In this document: positions 16,224-24,050 of the stretch, one piece after another
Layout of the letters: every line of letters starts with the position of its first letter
Numbering within the stretch: position 1 is the first letter of the stretch
NCBI RefSeq assembly: GCF_000716605.1
Contig: NZ_JNXE01000009.1
Coordinates: 1-64,000 of the forward strand
Reading direction: 5' to 3'
Source: Streptomyces sp. NRRL F-525
GTDB lineage: Bacteria > Actinomycetota > Actinomycetes > Streptomycetales > Streptomycetaceae
DNA length: 64,000 nt
Made by a program: the position numbers and the translations under genes
Notes under the pieces: generated by a model
Database searches by the model: none
What the model saw: only the letters and a program-made list of their open reading frames with translations
Told to the model about the DNA's origin: nothing

Positions 16224-17036
16224 ATGCCCAGGAAGTCCCTGCCGACGCGGCTCGCCGCCACCGCCGCGCTGCTGCTCGCCACCGGCGCCCTGTCCGCACC
16301 GGCCGCCTCCGCGGCCCCCTCGGACGCCGCGCCCGGCGACGCGTACGTGCTGACCGTGACGACGAACCCGACCAGCACCAACTACCAGGAACGGCACGTC
16401 GACGTCACCGGCACCGTCACCAAGGCGGACGGCACCCCCGCGGCGAACATCCCCGTCACCCTGCAGGAAGTCGTCCAGTTCACGACCTGGAACCCGTGGG
16501 GCGACCCGATCGACCCCAACTACTACGAGCCCCGCGACCTGGGCAAGCCGGTCACCGACGCCAACGGGAAGTTCACGGTCCCGGACGTCGACATCGACCG
16601 CACGGGCGGCAGCAGCCTGCTCAACGTCCAGCGCGATGTGCACATCACCGCCCTCTACGACGAGGACGGCGACCTCAACACCCCGCAGGACGGCTACTTC
16701 GCGGAGACCACGGTCGCCACCAAGGCCCGCTCCAGCTCGGTCAGTTACTCGGTCAACAAGAAGAAGGTGAAGGCCGGCGACATCCTCACCGTCCAGGGCA
16801 AGGTCACCCTCCCCCAGGGCGTCGAGCCCCAGGGCACGGAGGTCTTCCTGCAGACGTACTGGGAGCAGCAGTCCCACGTGAAGGTGACCGCGGAGGACGA
16901 CGGCTTCTTCGTCATGTCGGTCCGTGTCTCGTCCTACGACGACACGTTCACGCTGCGCACGGCTCCCACGGACCTGTACGTGGCGGGGGCGGTCCAGAAG
17001 CTCCCGATCACCAACACGTCGTTGCCCCGCAAGTAG
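16224..17036 (+). CDS. Secreted Ig/transthyretin-like domain protein
   Basis: A 270-residue exported protein of unknown function. A Sec signal peptide (MPRKSLPTRLAATAALLLA, cleavage expected after ASA near 31) is followed by two beta-rich modules. One reads HVDVTGTVTKADGTPAANIPVTL and the other VSYSVNKKKVKAGDILTVQGKV; both resemble bacterial Ig-like or carboxypeptidase-regulatory folds. No catalytic residues or cell-wall anchor are visible. ATG follows TTGGAG. The second module is reminiscent of the C-terminal module of the tandem secreted proteins at 40262-42200. The gene is flanked by terminator hairpins on both sides, so it is monocistronic. Confidence 0.8.
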   Translation: MPRKSLPTRLAATAALLLATGALSAPAASAAPSDAAPGDAYVLTVTTNPTSTNYQERHVDVTGTVTKADGTPAANIPVTLQEVVQFTTWNPWGDPIDPNYYEPRDLGKPVTDANGKFTVPDVDIDRTGGSSLLNVQRDVHITALYDEDGDLNTPQDGYFAETTVATKARSSSVSYSVNKKKVKAGDILTVQGKVTLPQGVEPQGTEVFLQTYWEQQSHVKVTAEDDGFFVMSVRVSSYDDTFTLRTAPTDLYVAGAVQKLPITNTSLPRK

Positions 17037-17071
17037 CCTCCCGACGCAGCCTCCGGAGGGGTGGGCCGTGG

Positions 17072-17106
17072 AAGTGTGACACTTCGCGGTGAAGTGTCAC
17101 ACTTTT
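17072..17106. terminator. Double-palindrome hairpin AAGTGTGACACTT / AAGTGTCACACTT
   Basis: A perfect 14-base stem (17072-17085 with 17091-17104) with loop GCGGT, followed by TT, lies 35 bases after the secreted protein gene. Each arm is itself nearly palindromic (AAGTGT-G-ACACTT), so the element can be read as one terminator or as two adjacent operator-like sites. A near-identical structure lies at 55672-55708. A half copy (GTCACACTTCC) occurs near 17267. The remaining bases up to 17374 show no gene. Confidence 0.7.
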
Positions 17107-17374
17107 GCGGGGAGGGTGGGGTAGGGGGCCGGGTGGGGGGCGCCGTCTTCCGGGCGCTTGCTGTCGCGGACACCAACGCGGTGACCCACTGCCAGGTCTG
17201 GCAGCCGACTACGGAACTTGCCCAAGAAGTCCGGACGCCTGCCCCTACGTATGGCGGCTCCCGCCCGTCACACTTCCGTAAGACGGCCATCTCCCACACC
17301 CCCGAACCTGTCTGTTAGCGTCCGCGCGACCCCTCGAAGATCCGCACCTCGAAGATCCGCGACAGGAGACGCAG

Positions 17375-18070
17375 ATGCACATCGCCCTCATCCTCGCGAG
17401 CGGCATCGCCTGGACGATCGTGTACATCGAAGCGATCCGCATCGGGTTCCGCGAACGCACCTACGCCATGCCCGCCGTAGCCCTGGGTCTCAACTTCGCC
17501 TGGGAGTGGACGTACGCGGTGCACAACCTGGTCTTCGACCCGTCCGTGCAGGGCGGCATCAACCTGGTGTGGGGCATCGCCGACGCGGTCATCGTCTACA
17601 CGTTCTTCCGCTACGGCCGCGCCGACTTCCCCTCGTTCGTCACGCCCCGGATGTTCGCCGGGCTGAGCGTGCTGCTGTTCGGGATGTCGTTCGCCGTGCA
17701 GTGGCTGTTCCTGGCGAAGTTCGGCGCGGAGGACGGGGCCGGCTACTCGGCGTTCCTCCAGAACCTGCTGATGTCCGCCCTGTTCATCGCGATGTTCGTC
17801 GCGCGACGCGGCCTGCGCGGGCAGTCGGTGACGATCGCCGTGGCCAAGTGGCTCGGCACACTCGCGCCCACGATCCTGTTCGGCGCCCTCCAGCACGACG
17901 GGTTCCTGCTCGGCCTGGGCATCATGTGCAGCGTGCTCGACCTGGTCTATGTGTGGTTGTGCGTGGGGGCGAGGCGGGACGGCGGCGTGGGTGACATGGG
18001 TGACTCGGGTGACGTGCCCGAGCCCGGCACGGTGACGACTCGGGCCGACAGCGCGTCCATGGAGGCATGA
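17375..18070 (+). CDS. PaxB/Pyr4-like seven-helix membrane protein (possible terpene cyclase)
   Basis: A 231-residue integral membrane protein with about seven helices and a short polar tail. Size and topology match the transmembrane terpene cyclases of fungi (Pyr4, PaxB) and their bacterial relatives. Two acidic residues reported as essential in Pyr4 have counterparts here: Glu44 in LNFAWEWTYAVHN in the second helix and Asp189 in CSVLDLVYVWL in the last helix. No prenyltransferase or epoxidase gene lies nearby, so this may be a family member with another role. ATG follows ACAGGAGACGCAG. It is followed by, but probably not co-transcribed with, a MerR gene that has its own promoter. Confidence 0.6.
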   Translation: MHIALILASGIAWTIVYIEAIRIGFRERTYAMPAVALGLNFAWEWTYAVHNLVFDPSVQGGINLVWGIADAVIVYTFFRYGRADFPSFVTPRMFAGLSVLLFGMSFAVQWLFLAKFGAEDGAGYSAFLQNLLMSALFIAMFVARRGLRGQSVTIAVAKWLGTLAPTILFGALQHDGFLLGLGIMCSVLDLVYVWLCVGARRDGGVGDMGDSGDVPEPGTVTTRADSASMEA

Positions 18071-18120
18071 CCGAGGCGAACTCGGCGCCCCTTGAGAGGC
18101 GAGAGGCCGATCCCGCGGGC

Positions 18121-18151
18121 TTGCACCTCACACGGCGTCAGGGAGCATCGT
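18121..18151 (+). promoter_or_regulatory. MerR-type promoter/operator with likely leaderless start
   Basis: TTGCAC (18121-18126) can serve as -35 and CATCGT (18146-18151) as -10, with the 19-base spacer characteristic of MerR-controlled promoters. CCTCAC-ACGGC-GTCAGG, an inverted repeat with one mismatch (18126-18142), fills the spacer. The ATG of the regulator is six bases past the -10, so the mRNA would be leaderless. This implies autoregulation. Confidence 0.5.
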
Positions 18152-18157
18152 TGACGC

Positions 18158-18925
18158 ATGGGCATCGACCAGACATGGAAGGTCGGAGCGCTCGCCGAGG
18201 CGAGTGGGCTGACTGTTCGTACGTTGCATCACTGGGACCGGATCGGGCTGCTCGGCCCGTCCAGGCGTACGGCCGCCGGGCACCGCGAGTACACCGAGCA
18301 GGATGTGATCCGCCTGTATCAGGTTCTCGCGCTGCGCCGACTCGGGCTGGGACTGGAGACCATCGCCACCTGCCTGGACGTCGGGGTAGACCCGGTCCGG
18401 CTGGTGAACGAGCACCTGGCCGCCGTAGAGGCCTCCATCGCGTCCCTGGAATCCCTGAGGCGACAACTGGCCTACGTCCACGACGAGTTGGCCTCCGACC
18501 GGGCGCCGGACGTCTCCGCGTTGATCGGCGCGCTCCGGACGATGGTCAGCGCGGGACCGGAGAGCGGGCAGGCGCTGCGGCGCCATCTCGACGACGACCA
18601 GATACACACGCTGCACGACCGGGCGACGGTACTCGGCCCCGCCGCCCATTACCTCCTGGAGGTCGAGTGGCCGGAGCTGTACCGCAGGGCCGAGGCGCTG
18701 CGGACCGCCGGGGTGGAGCCGACGGCACCCCGGGTGAGGAAGCTGGTGGAACGCATGGACGAGCTGAGTTCGCTGTTCACCGGGGGTGACAGCGGTGTCT
18801 CGGCCGCGGTGCGCTCCGCCTGGCGGCACGAGCCGGCCGCGATGTCCGGCGACCCGACGGCCCCGGCCGACGCCTGGCACGACCTGACCGCCTACCTCGA
18901 CCGCGCCCGCTCCTCCACCGCGTGA
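18158..18925 (+). CDS. MerR-family transcriptional regulator with TipAS-like C-terminal region
   Basis: A 255-residue regulator. The N-terminal winged helix is complete (KVGALAEASGLTVRTLHHWDRIGLL and RRTAAGHREYTEQDVIRLYQVLALRRLG, residues 7-62). A dimerisation helix follows to about 115. The helical C-terminal half (residues about 140-250, with WPELYRRAEALRTAGVEP) resembles the TipAS drug-sensing domain. A ligand therefore probably activates it by DNA distortion. A MerR-type operator overlaps its own promoter. Its target beyond itself is not apparent; the membrane protein gene upstream is in the same direction. Confidence 0.88.
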   Translation: MGIDQTWKVGALAEASGLTVRTLHHWDRIGLLGPSRRTAAGHREYTEQDVIRLYQVLALRRLGLGLETIATCLDVGVDPVRLVNEHLAAVEASIASLESLRRQLAYVHDELASDRAPDVSALIGALRTMVSAGPESGQALRRHLDDDQIHTLHDRATVLGPAAHYLLEVEWPELYRRAEALRTAGVEPTAPRVRKLVERMDELSSLFTGGDSGVSAAVRSAWRHEPAAMSGDPTAPADAWHDLTAYLDRARSSTA

Positions 18926-18999
18926 CCGCCAACTCCTTGCGGGGGCCCGCCACTGGCTGCGCACGCACACCCTGAACTCCCCTTCCCACGCCGCGACTT

Positions 19000-19545
19000 C
19001 TAGCCCTCTCCTCCCCCACGGGCATTGGTCAGCGCGTCCAGGATCATGCGGGTGGCGAAGTCGGGGTTGTCGGCGATGCGGTTGATGTGTTCCGCGAGCA
19101 GGAACGCCGTGGCCTCCAGCGGAGTCATCTCCTCCTTGGTCCAGTCGCCGTACCGCTGACGCCACAGGTTGGGGCTCAGTTCGGTACCGGCGGCGATCAC
19201 CAGGCCGACCATCATGGGGATGACCTCGGGGGGACAACTCCTGGGCATCATCCGCATCGTGGCGACAAGGGTGGGCACCACGTACTCGACGACGTCCTTG
19301 CCCTCGCTCTCGTGGGCCTTCCTCAGCCACGTCATGAACATATAGATGAGCGTGCACGCGCCGTCCACCAGGTCGTCCAGCCCGCTGGGCCCGAGCGACG
19401 CGAGGAACTGCTCCATCAACTCCTGCTGTTCGCGATCCGACGCGAACTTCCCGGCATGAACGGCCTTGAGCCGCGAGTCGACCATCATGAGCGCGGCACC
19501 CACATCACCGACGGGGGCGTACGCGGGGTCACAGGACGCTGACAC
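19000..19545 (-). CDS. Hypothetical protein, mostly helical, 181 residues
   Basis: Not recognised as any named family. The protein is rich in helix-forming residues, with moderately hydrophobic stretches (DGACTLIYMFMTWL and VIPMMVGLVIAAG) but no clear membrane anchor or signal peptide. The start could be the first Met (19545) or a downstream one. It has normal Streptomyces codon use, so it is very likely real. It is divergent from the 60-residue gene at 19709, across 163 bases. Confidence 0.65.
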   Translation of the reverse strand: MSASCDPAYAPVGDVGAALMMVDSRLKAVHAGKFASDREQQELMEQFLASLGPSGLDDLVDGACTLIYMFMTWLRKAHESEGKDVVEYVVPTLVATMRMMPRSCPPEVIPMMVGLVIAAGTELSPNLWRQRYGDWTKEEMTPLEATAFLLAEHINRIADNPDFATRMILDALTNARGGGEG

Positions 19546-19708
19546 AGGATTCCTCCTCCACCGACCGCACTGGGTAACGCGGCGCGTCCGCAGAGTAGTT
19601 GGCCGGCAGGGAGCGGGTCGGCGGCTTTCTCCCCCCGCACGGCAACAGGACGAGGAGTTGCATCAACCGGCTCGCGAGCCACGGCCGTTCGCCTGATTGG
19701 ATCCACAC

Positions 19709-19891
19709 GTGGACAACGCGGTGTGGAACAGGCTGTCGGCGGAGGCGCGAGCAGAGGTGGACGGCCTCGTCGCCGCCGGCCGCACCATCCCGGCCATCAT
19801 GGCGATGCTGGAACACGCCGACCCGCCGCGGCCCGACCTGCGTGAGTGCGTTGATCTGCTGGCGTGGCGACACAGGGCGCTGCAGGAGTAG
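19709..19891 (+). CDS. Small conserved-looking 60-residue hypothetical protein
   Basis: GTG at 19709 starts a 60-residue polar, helical protein (DNAVWNRLSAEARAEVDGLVAAGR ... RECVDLLAWRHRALQE, ends quoted only). A TTG four codons earlier is an alternative. No membrane segment, signal or known domain is seen. Codon use is normal. It ends 45 bases before, and is convergent with, the XRE/DUF5753 regulator gene, so it may belong to that locus. The function is unknown. Confidence 0.6.
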   Translation: MDNAVWNRLSAEARAEVDGLVAAGRTIPAIMAMLEHADPPRPDLRECVDLLAWRHRALQE

Positions 19892-19935
19892 GCGGTGCGC
19901 GCCGTGCGGTCGGTCTGCCAGACGCCGCGCCCGGA

Positions 19936-20787
19936 TCAGCGCAGCGCCTCGATGGCCTTCACGATCAGGGTCCGGGCTTCCGCCCCGTACACCGCCATGC
20001 TCCGTAGTTGCTCGAAGGCGCTCAGGTAGAGGGCGATCTCGGAGGGCTGGGTGACGCGGACCCGGGCCGACAGCAGTTCCACCGAGACGAGTGTGTCGTC
20101 GTACATGTGGAACAACTCCTGTGGCCGCAGGACCCGTTCCGGGGTCGAACTGGGGATGATGCCCAGCGACACCGAAGGCAGGGCCCCGGCCGTCAGCAGG
20201 TATCCGAGCTGCGCCGCCATCGCGTCCGCGTCGCCCAACTGGTGACGCAGAACGCCCTCTTCGATCACCATGACGAAACGGTGCCCGCGCTCGTGGATGA
20301 TCTTCGACCGCTCGACTCGTGCCGCCGCTGCCGCATCGGAGTCATCGGGGATGCCGAGCAGCCGGGCATTGGCAGAGAGCAGGGCACGGGCGTACCCCTC
20401 GGTCTGGAGAAGACCGGGGACCAGGGTGGACGAGTAGATCCGGAACAGCTCGGTGGACCGGAAGAGCTCCACGTAGCTGTTCTGAAGGCGCTTCAGGCCC
20501 GCGCGGGCCTTGCGTCGCCATTCGCTGTACTGCGACTCGGCTTCCCTGGACTCGACGATGATGTCCGCGGCCTGGTCGTCCGCACCGCACGCGGCGCACC
20601 AACGGCGTATGTCGTCGGGCGTGGGCGGTGTGCGGGCGTTCTCCAGGCGGGAGGTCTTCGGGTGGGTCCAGCCACAGCGCTCGGCCAGCTCACTCCCGGT
20701 GATACCCGCGTCCGCGCGCAGATCCCGCAGACGCTGCGCGACACGTTCACGCGCGGCCTGGGCCGAGGAGGAGGGGGAATTGGGCAC
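19936..20787 (-). CDS. XRE-family regulator with DUF5753 domain (WhiJ-like)
   Basis: A 283-residue protein: helix-turn-helix_31 at about 12-70 (LRDLRADAGITGSELAERCGWTHPKTSRLEN in part), then a DUF5753 domain to the end (RIYSSTLVPGLLQTEGYARALL, FVMVIEEGVLRHQLGD in parts). Streptomyces has dozens of such proteins; the model is WhiJ, a developmental repressor working with a small DUF397 partner. Here a DUF397-like gene lies at 21825 on the other strand. The gene is third in a leftward group with 20810-21337 and 21309-21569, separated by 22 bases. Confidence 0.9.
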   Translation of the reverse strand: MPNSPSSSAQAARERVAQRLRDLRADAGITGSELAERCGWTHPKTSRLENARTPPTPDDIRRWCAACGADDQAADIIVESREAESQYSEWRRKARAGLKRLQNSYVELFRSTELFRIYSSTLVPGLLQTEGYARALLSANARLLGIPDDSDAAAAARVERSKIIHERGHRFVMVIEEGVLRHQLGDADAMAAQLGYLLTAGALPSVSLGIIPSSTPERVLRPQELFHMYDDTLVSVELLSARVRVTQPSEIALYLSAFEQLRSMAVYGAEARTLIVKAIEALR

Positions 20788-20809
20788 GAGCTGACCGTAT
20801 CCTTGCGCG

Positions 20810-21337
20810 CTAGCCGATCCTGTAGTCCTCGTGCGGGATCGCTCGCTCCCACACCGCCTCGAACGCCTCGGCGCACAGTTTCGCCGCTGCGGGATCCTCG
20901 CTGATCTCTCCGCCGCCGGACACGCCGTCCCCGGTGAAGTGATTCCAGCGGATCAACCGGTCGTCCAGGAGCCAGAAGTCGTTGCCCGGCAGTGCGATGT
21001 CGGAGGCCTGCCGACGCGGAAGCCACCGCACCTGTTCGCCTGCCTCGATGTTGACCCGCGTGCCCGCGTGCTCGTAGCGGATGTAGTCGCTGACCGGCTC
21101 CGACACGATACGGGCACGGCGCACGACCACTCCACGAGCAACCGTACGGCGGATGAGGCTCGTCCAAGGGCCCCAGTGCGGCGACTCCGGGTCGTTGTCC
21201 CGTTCTCCCGTCCGCTGCCAGTGGCCGAAGTCGTCGGCCTCACCGGCGACTCCGTATGCGTCTCGCATCTCCAGGTGGACAGCCGAGTGCCGTGCGCCGT
21301 CCAGGAGTTCAGTGAAGCTGGGCACGTTCCGCGACAT
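20810..21337 (-). CDS. DUF6879 family protein
   Basis: The 175-residue protein belongs to the DUF6879 family, whose members almost always sit beside XRE/DUF5753 regulators in Streptomyces. Typical features are the opening SFTELLDGARHSAVHLEMRD, a central WTSLIRRTVARGVVVRRARIVSEP and the acidic, Trp-containing NDFWLLDDRLIRWNHFTGDG. No enzymatic motif is known. It overlaps the upstream 86-residue gene by 29 bases and precedes the regulator gene by 22, so the three form an operon. It probably modulates the regulator, but that is inference from context. Confidence 0.85.
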   Translation of the reverse strand: MSRNVPSFTELLDGARHSAVHLEMRDAYGVAGEADDFGHWQRTGERDNDPESPHWGPWTSLIRRTVARGVVVRRARIVSEPVSDYIRYEHAGTRVNIEAGEQVRWLPRRQASDIALPGNDFWLLDDRLIRWNHFTGDGVSGGGEISEDPAAAKLCAEAFEAVWERAIPHEDYRIG

Positions 21338-21569
21338 CGCACGCCTTCCTCAGGATCGGCACCATACGGGCTGGGACGCGGACAACACTCTCGTGGTCGG
21401 GGATTCCCACCGCATGGCCGGGCGCCTCGAACGCGGCGCATTGCGCTTCGAGTTCACTGTCCGGCTTCCACCCTTGGATGACCAGTTCGTTCTTGCCCTC
21501 GTCGACCCAAACGGTGGGGCTCTCGCCCGTGTCAGTGTTCGGGTCGATCCCGATGAACCGTAACGCCAT
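21309..21569 (-). CDS. 86-residue hypothetical protein, first gene of the WhiJ-like operon
   Basis: ATG at 21569 is chosen because GGAGG lies five bases before it; the longer upstream frame lacks such a site. The protein begins MALRFIGIDPNTDTGESPTV and continues with WVDEGKNELVIQGWKPDSEL and a C-terminal VRVPARMVPILRKACD. It is a small acidic soluble protein seen, as far as I recall, next to DUF6879 genes in other streptomycetes. No function is known. Its end overlaps the DUF6879 gene by 29 bases. Confidence 0.75.
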   Translation of the reverse strand: MALRFIGIDPNTDTGESPTVWVDEGKNELVIQGWKPDSELEAQCAAFEAPGHAVGIPDHESVVRVPARMVPILRKACDVAERAQLH

Positions 21570-21608
21570 GGCCGCCTCCGGCATGCTGGTCGTCCGCAGA
21601 TGTGCACC

Positions 21609-21637
21609 ACATTGACGATTCAAAGAAGCCTGGTCAA
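21609..21637 (-). promoter_or_regulatory. Candidate promoter of the WhiJ-like three-gene operon
   Basis: On the minus strand TTGACC (21632-21637), a 17-base spacer and CAATGT (21609-21614) give a plausible vegetative promoter 40 bases before the ATG at 21569. Just upstream, around 21677-21692, GAACAT-TCAT-GAACAT is a short direct repeat with a central TTCATGAA palindrome that could bind the regulator between this operon and the divergent DUF397 gene. Confidence 0.4.
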
Positions 21638-21824
21638 GAAGAAAATTCAGCCATGAGCAGGGCCAATGTACTGGTGTGAACATTCATGAACATCGCTGGA
21701 GACGGCGACCACCAGGGCCCTAGCGTCAAGACCGACGACACCACCCCGGCGAGGCGGCGAACCCTCCCGTGGCACGGCTCGCCATCTGCAAGCAAGCCCC
21801 TCCAACTGACAGGAAGGCACCCCC

Positions 21825-22049
21825 ATGCTCAACGGCACCGACCTCTACGAACTCGACATCACCGCCGCCTCGTTCACGCAGGCCTGCGGCGGACCCTGCA
21901 CCGAGGGTTGCGTCACCCTCGCCCGGATCGGCGACGACTCCTGGGCCCTCGGCGACAGCAAGCGGCCGGACAAGGAGCCGTTGCGGTTCAGCACGGAGGA
22001 ACTGAGCGTGGCCGGCATCGACCCGGCACGGTTCGGCCTGACCATCTGA
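21825..22049 (+). CDS. DUF397-like small partner protein
   Basis: A 74-residue protein with the DUF397 pattern in its second half (GCVTLARIGDDSWALGDSKR, then PDKEPLRFSTEEL). This matches the common VRDSKDPDGPVLxFTxxEW motif, with Cys-rich ACGGPCTEGC ahead of it. DUF397 proteins are the small partners of WhiJ-type XRE/DUF5753 regulators. The ATG has AGGAAGG seven bases before it. It is divergent from the regulator operon, an arrangement that would let one operator region control both. Confidence 0.75.
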   Translation: MLNGTDLYELDITAASFTQACGGPCTEGCVTLARIGDDSWALGDSKRPDKEPLRFSTEELSVAGIDPARFGLTI

Positions 22050-22166
22050 GAGTCCCAGCCAGACCCCCATCCCGGCCGGGACCAGGCGCGTGACCCCAGC
22101 TCGCCCTCTCCGGCCGGGATTTCACCACCGCCAAGACCAAGCCCACCCCGAACAGGACCCCCACCG

Positions 22167-22637
22167 GTGCACCACCACGCCTACCTGTGGACCGGACCCA
22201 AAGCCCGCTTCGACCAAGAGGCGTTACGCAGACCACCCCACCCCGAACCACCCCCACCCGGCAGCCGCCCCGAGTTGATCCAGCGATATCGCGAAGTCGC
22301 CGCCGAGTTCCCGGTCTCCGACCTGCCCCCGCTGGAAACGGCGTACTGGCTCATCAAGCCGCGTGAACTCGTACGCGGGACATGGCCGACCCCAGCCGCC
22401 GCAGCAGCCTGGCTCAGTGAGCAACTCGCCGCACACCAGGCCCGGTTCGCATCCGACGCACACCGCGACGCCGGTCACCTCGACGCCCTCGTCCGCTCCG
22501 CCGCCGAACGGCTGACCTCCGGCGTCGACTCGTCGTACGGCTTCTATCTCGAACGGCCGGCCTATCTGTCCCTCGCGCTCGTCACCTGCGCGCCGAACCG
22601 CGCCAGGCCCAACCTGCCCTGTCCCTTGGACGGTTGA
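22167..22637 (+). CDS. Hypothetical protein downstream of the DUF397-like gene
   Basis: GTG at 22167 opens a 156-residue frame (HHHAYLWTGPKARFDQEALR at the start, later YWLIKPRELVRGTWPTPAAA and FYLERPAYLSLALVTC). It is not recognised. It looks soluble, with Trp/Tyr-rich stretches. The gap after the DUF397-like gene is 117 bases. Codon use is normal, so a real gene is likely, possibly part of the same locus. Confidence 0.6.
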   Translation: MHHHAYLWTGPKARFDQEALRRPPHPEPPPPGSRPELIQRYREVAAEFPVSDLPPLETAYWLIKPRELVRGTWPTPAAAAAWLSEQLAAHQARFASDAHRDAGHLDALVRSAAERLTSGVDSSYGFYLERPAYLSLALVTCAPNRARPNLPCPLDG

Positions 22638-22691
22638 GATCCTCCGTGCTTTTTGTGGATCAAGTGCTCGGCGTTCGGATAGCGTGCGCAA

Positions 22692-22728
22692 GTCCGTGGT
22701 CGACAGCTCAGGTCCATGGTCGACAGCT
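22692..22728. repeat. 17-base direct repeats in the ridA leader
   Basis: GTCCGTGGTCGACAGCT and GTCCATGGTCGACAGCT start 20 bases apart (22692 and 22712) and differ at one base. They end 16 bases before the RidA ATG, where an activator, repressor or duplicated leader could act. The remaining 50 bases back to the previous gene hold GATCC-N14-GGATC and nothing else obvious. Confidence 0.5.
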
Positions 22729-22744
22729 TTGGAGAGGTTGACGT

Positions 22745-23200
22745 ATGACGCCTTCAAGCCCCCACCCAGTACCGCCGGTTCAACCGGGCAAGCCGGTTCG
22801 GAAGGAGACCTTTTCCTTCACCGGGGATGCCGTTCCGCCGCCGGCGGGGGCGTACTCGCATGCGACGCGGTGGGGCTCCAACGTGTTCCTCTCGGGACAG
22901 TTGGCCACCGATCCCGCGACTGGTGAACTGGTCGGCGGCGGTGACCTGGTGGCCGAGGCGGAGCAGGTGCGGCGCAACCTCGAAGCGGTGTTGGGGCAGT
23001 TCGGACTGACCCTCGACGACGTGCTGATGCTGCGCGTCTACCTCACCTCCTTCGAGGAGTTCGACAGCTTCAACAAGGCGTACCGGACCTGGTTCCGCGG
23101 CCCGTTGCCGAGCCGGACCACGGTCGGCGTCACCGAACTGGCCCTGGGCGCCGCGGTGGAGATCGACGTCATCGCCGGGATCCCTGAAGCCGGCGCCTGA
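22745..23200 (+). CDS. RidA (YjgF/YER057c/UK114) family protein
   Basis: A 151-residue RidA-family protein with an extra N-terminal Pro/Ser-rich stretch of about 25 residues. Family members deaminate reactive enamine/imine intermediates or act on related substrates as trimers. Visible signature: AYSHATRWGSNVFLSGQLATDP in part, the internal ...VLMLRVYLTS... strand, and the catalytic-type arginine in PSRTTVGVTEL. The gene is followed at 16 bases by the convergent SDR gene and may serve a small metabolic locus with it. Its promoter region has a direct repeat. Confidence 0.88.
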   Translation: MTPSSPHPVPPVQPGKPVRKETFSFTGDAVPPPAGAYSHATRWGSNVFLSGQLATDPATGELVGGGDLVAEAEQVRRNLEAVLGQFGLTLDDVLMLRVYLTSFEEFDSFNKAYRTWFRGPLPSRTTVGVTELALGAAVEIDVIAGIPEAGA

Positions 23201-23215
23201 CTCTCGTCGGGGACA

Positions 23216-23980
23216 TCACCAGGAGACCATCGGCTTCGCCCCGCCCCCATCGACGTCGAGGACCGCGCAGTTGACGTAACCGGCCGCCGGTGACGCCAGG
23301 AAGGCGACCGTCTCGGCGATGTCCCGGGGTTCGCAGACACGGCCGAGCGCCAGCATGTCCGCGAACCGCTGCTGTTGCTCCTCATCGAAGATCTCCCGGA
23401 CACCCTCGGTGAGGACGAACCCGGGTCGTACGACGTTGCTGCGGATGCCGTCCGCGCCGTGCTGGGCGCCGACGTACAGGGAGAAGGTCTCCAGCGCGGA
23501 CTTGCAGGCGCCGTAGGCCGCCTTCGTCGCGGTGGGGTGACGTACGGCGCCGGACGAGATGTTGATGATCGAGCCGCCGCCGTCGCTTGCCAGCATCGCC
23601 GGGATCGCGTGCCGCGCGCCCCAGACCGCGGCCATGACGTTGAGGTCGAAGGTCCGCCGCCACGCCTCGTCGCCGGAAGTGGACGTGCCGGTGTCCTCGG
23701 GCACCTCGGCGGCGGCGTTGTTGTCCAGGACGTCCAGGCGCCCGAAGGTGTCCAGCGCCGCCTGCACCAGACTCCGTACGCCTTCCTCCTGCGTGATGTC
23801 GGCGTGCAGCCCGATCGCGCTGTCGCCCAGGTCCGCGACCAGTTCGCCCAGGGCCTCGTCGTTGATGTCGCCCAGGACCACCCGGGCTCCCTCGCGCACG
23901 AAGACGCGTGCCGTGGCCGCGCCGATCCCGCTCGCGGCGCCGGTGACGACGGCCACCTTCCCGTCCAGTCCATTCGTCAT
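23216..23980 (-). CDS. Short-chain dehydrogenase/reductase (classical SDR)
   Basis: A 254-residue NAD(P)-dependent oxidoreductase. The cofactor motif TGAASGIG lies near residue 14, D-I after the second strand suggests NAD preference, and the usual NNAG motif appears as NNAAA. The active-site Ser (ISSGAV) and YGACK (Tyr-x-x-x-Lys) are intact. ATG at 23980 has GGAAGG ahead; longer frames lack a ribosome site. It is divergent from a TetR gene across 111 bases holding a perfect dyad, so it is the likely repressor target. The substrate is unknown. Confidence 0.9.
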   Translation of the reverse strand: MTNGLDGKVAVVTGAASGIGAATARVFVREGARVVLGDINDEALGELVADLGDSAIGLHADITQEEGVRSLVQAALDTFGRLDVLDNNAAAEVPEDTGTSTSGDEAWRRTFDLNVMAAVWGARHAIPAMLASDGGGSIINISSGAVRHPTATKAAYGACKSALETFSLYVGAQHGADGIRSNVVRPGFVLTEGVREIFDEEQQQRFADMLALGRVCEPRDIAETVAFLASPAAGYVNCAVLDVDGGGAKPMVSW

Positions 23981-24050
23981 GGTGCACACCTTCCGCTCTC
24001 GCCTCACCGATGCGAGGCCTGACCTCATTATTGATAGCACATCTCACTGT

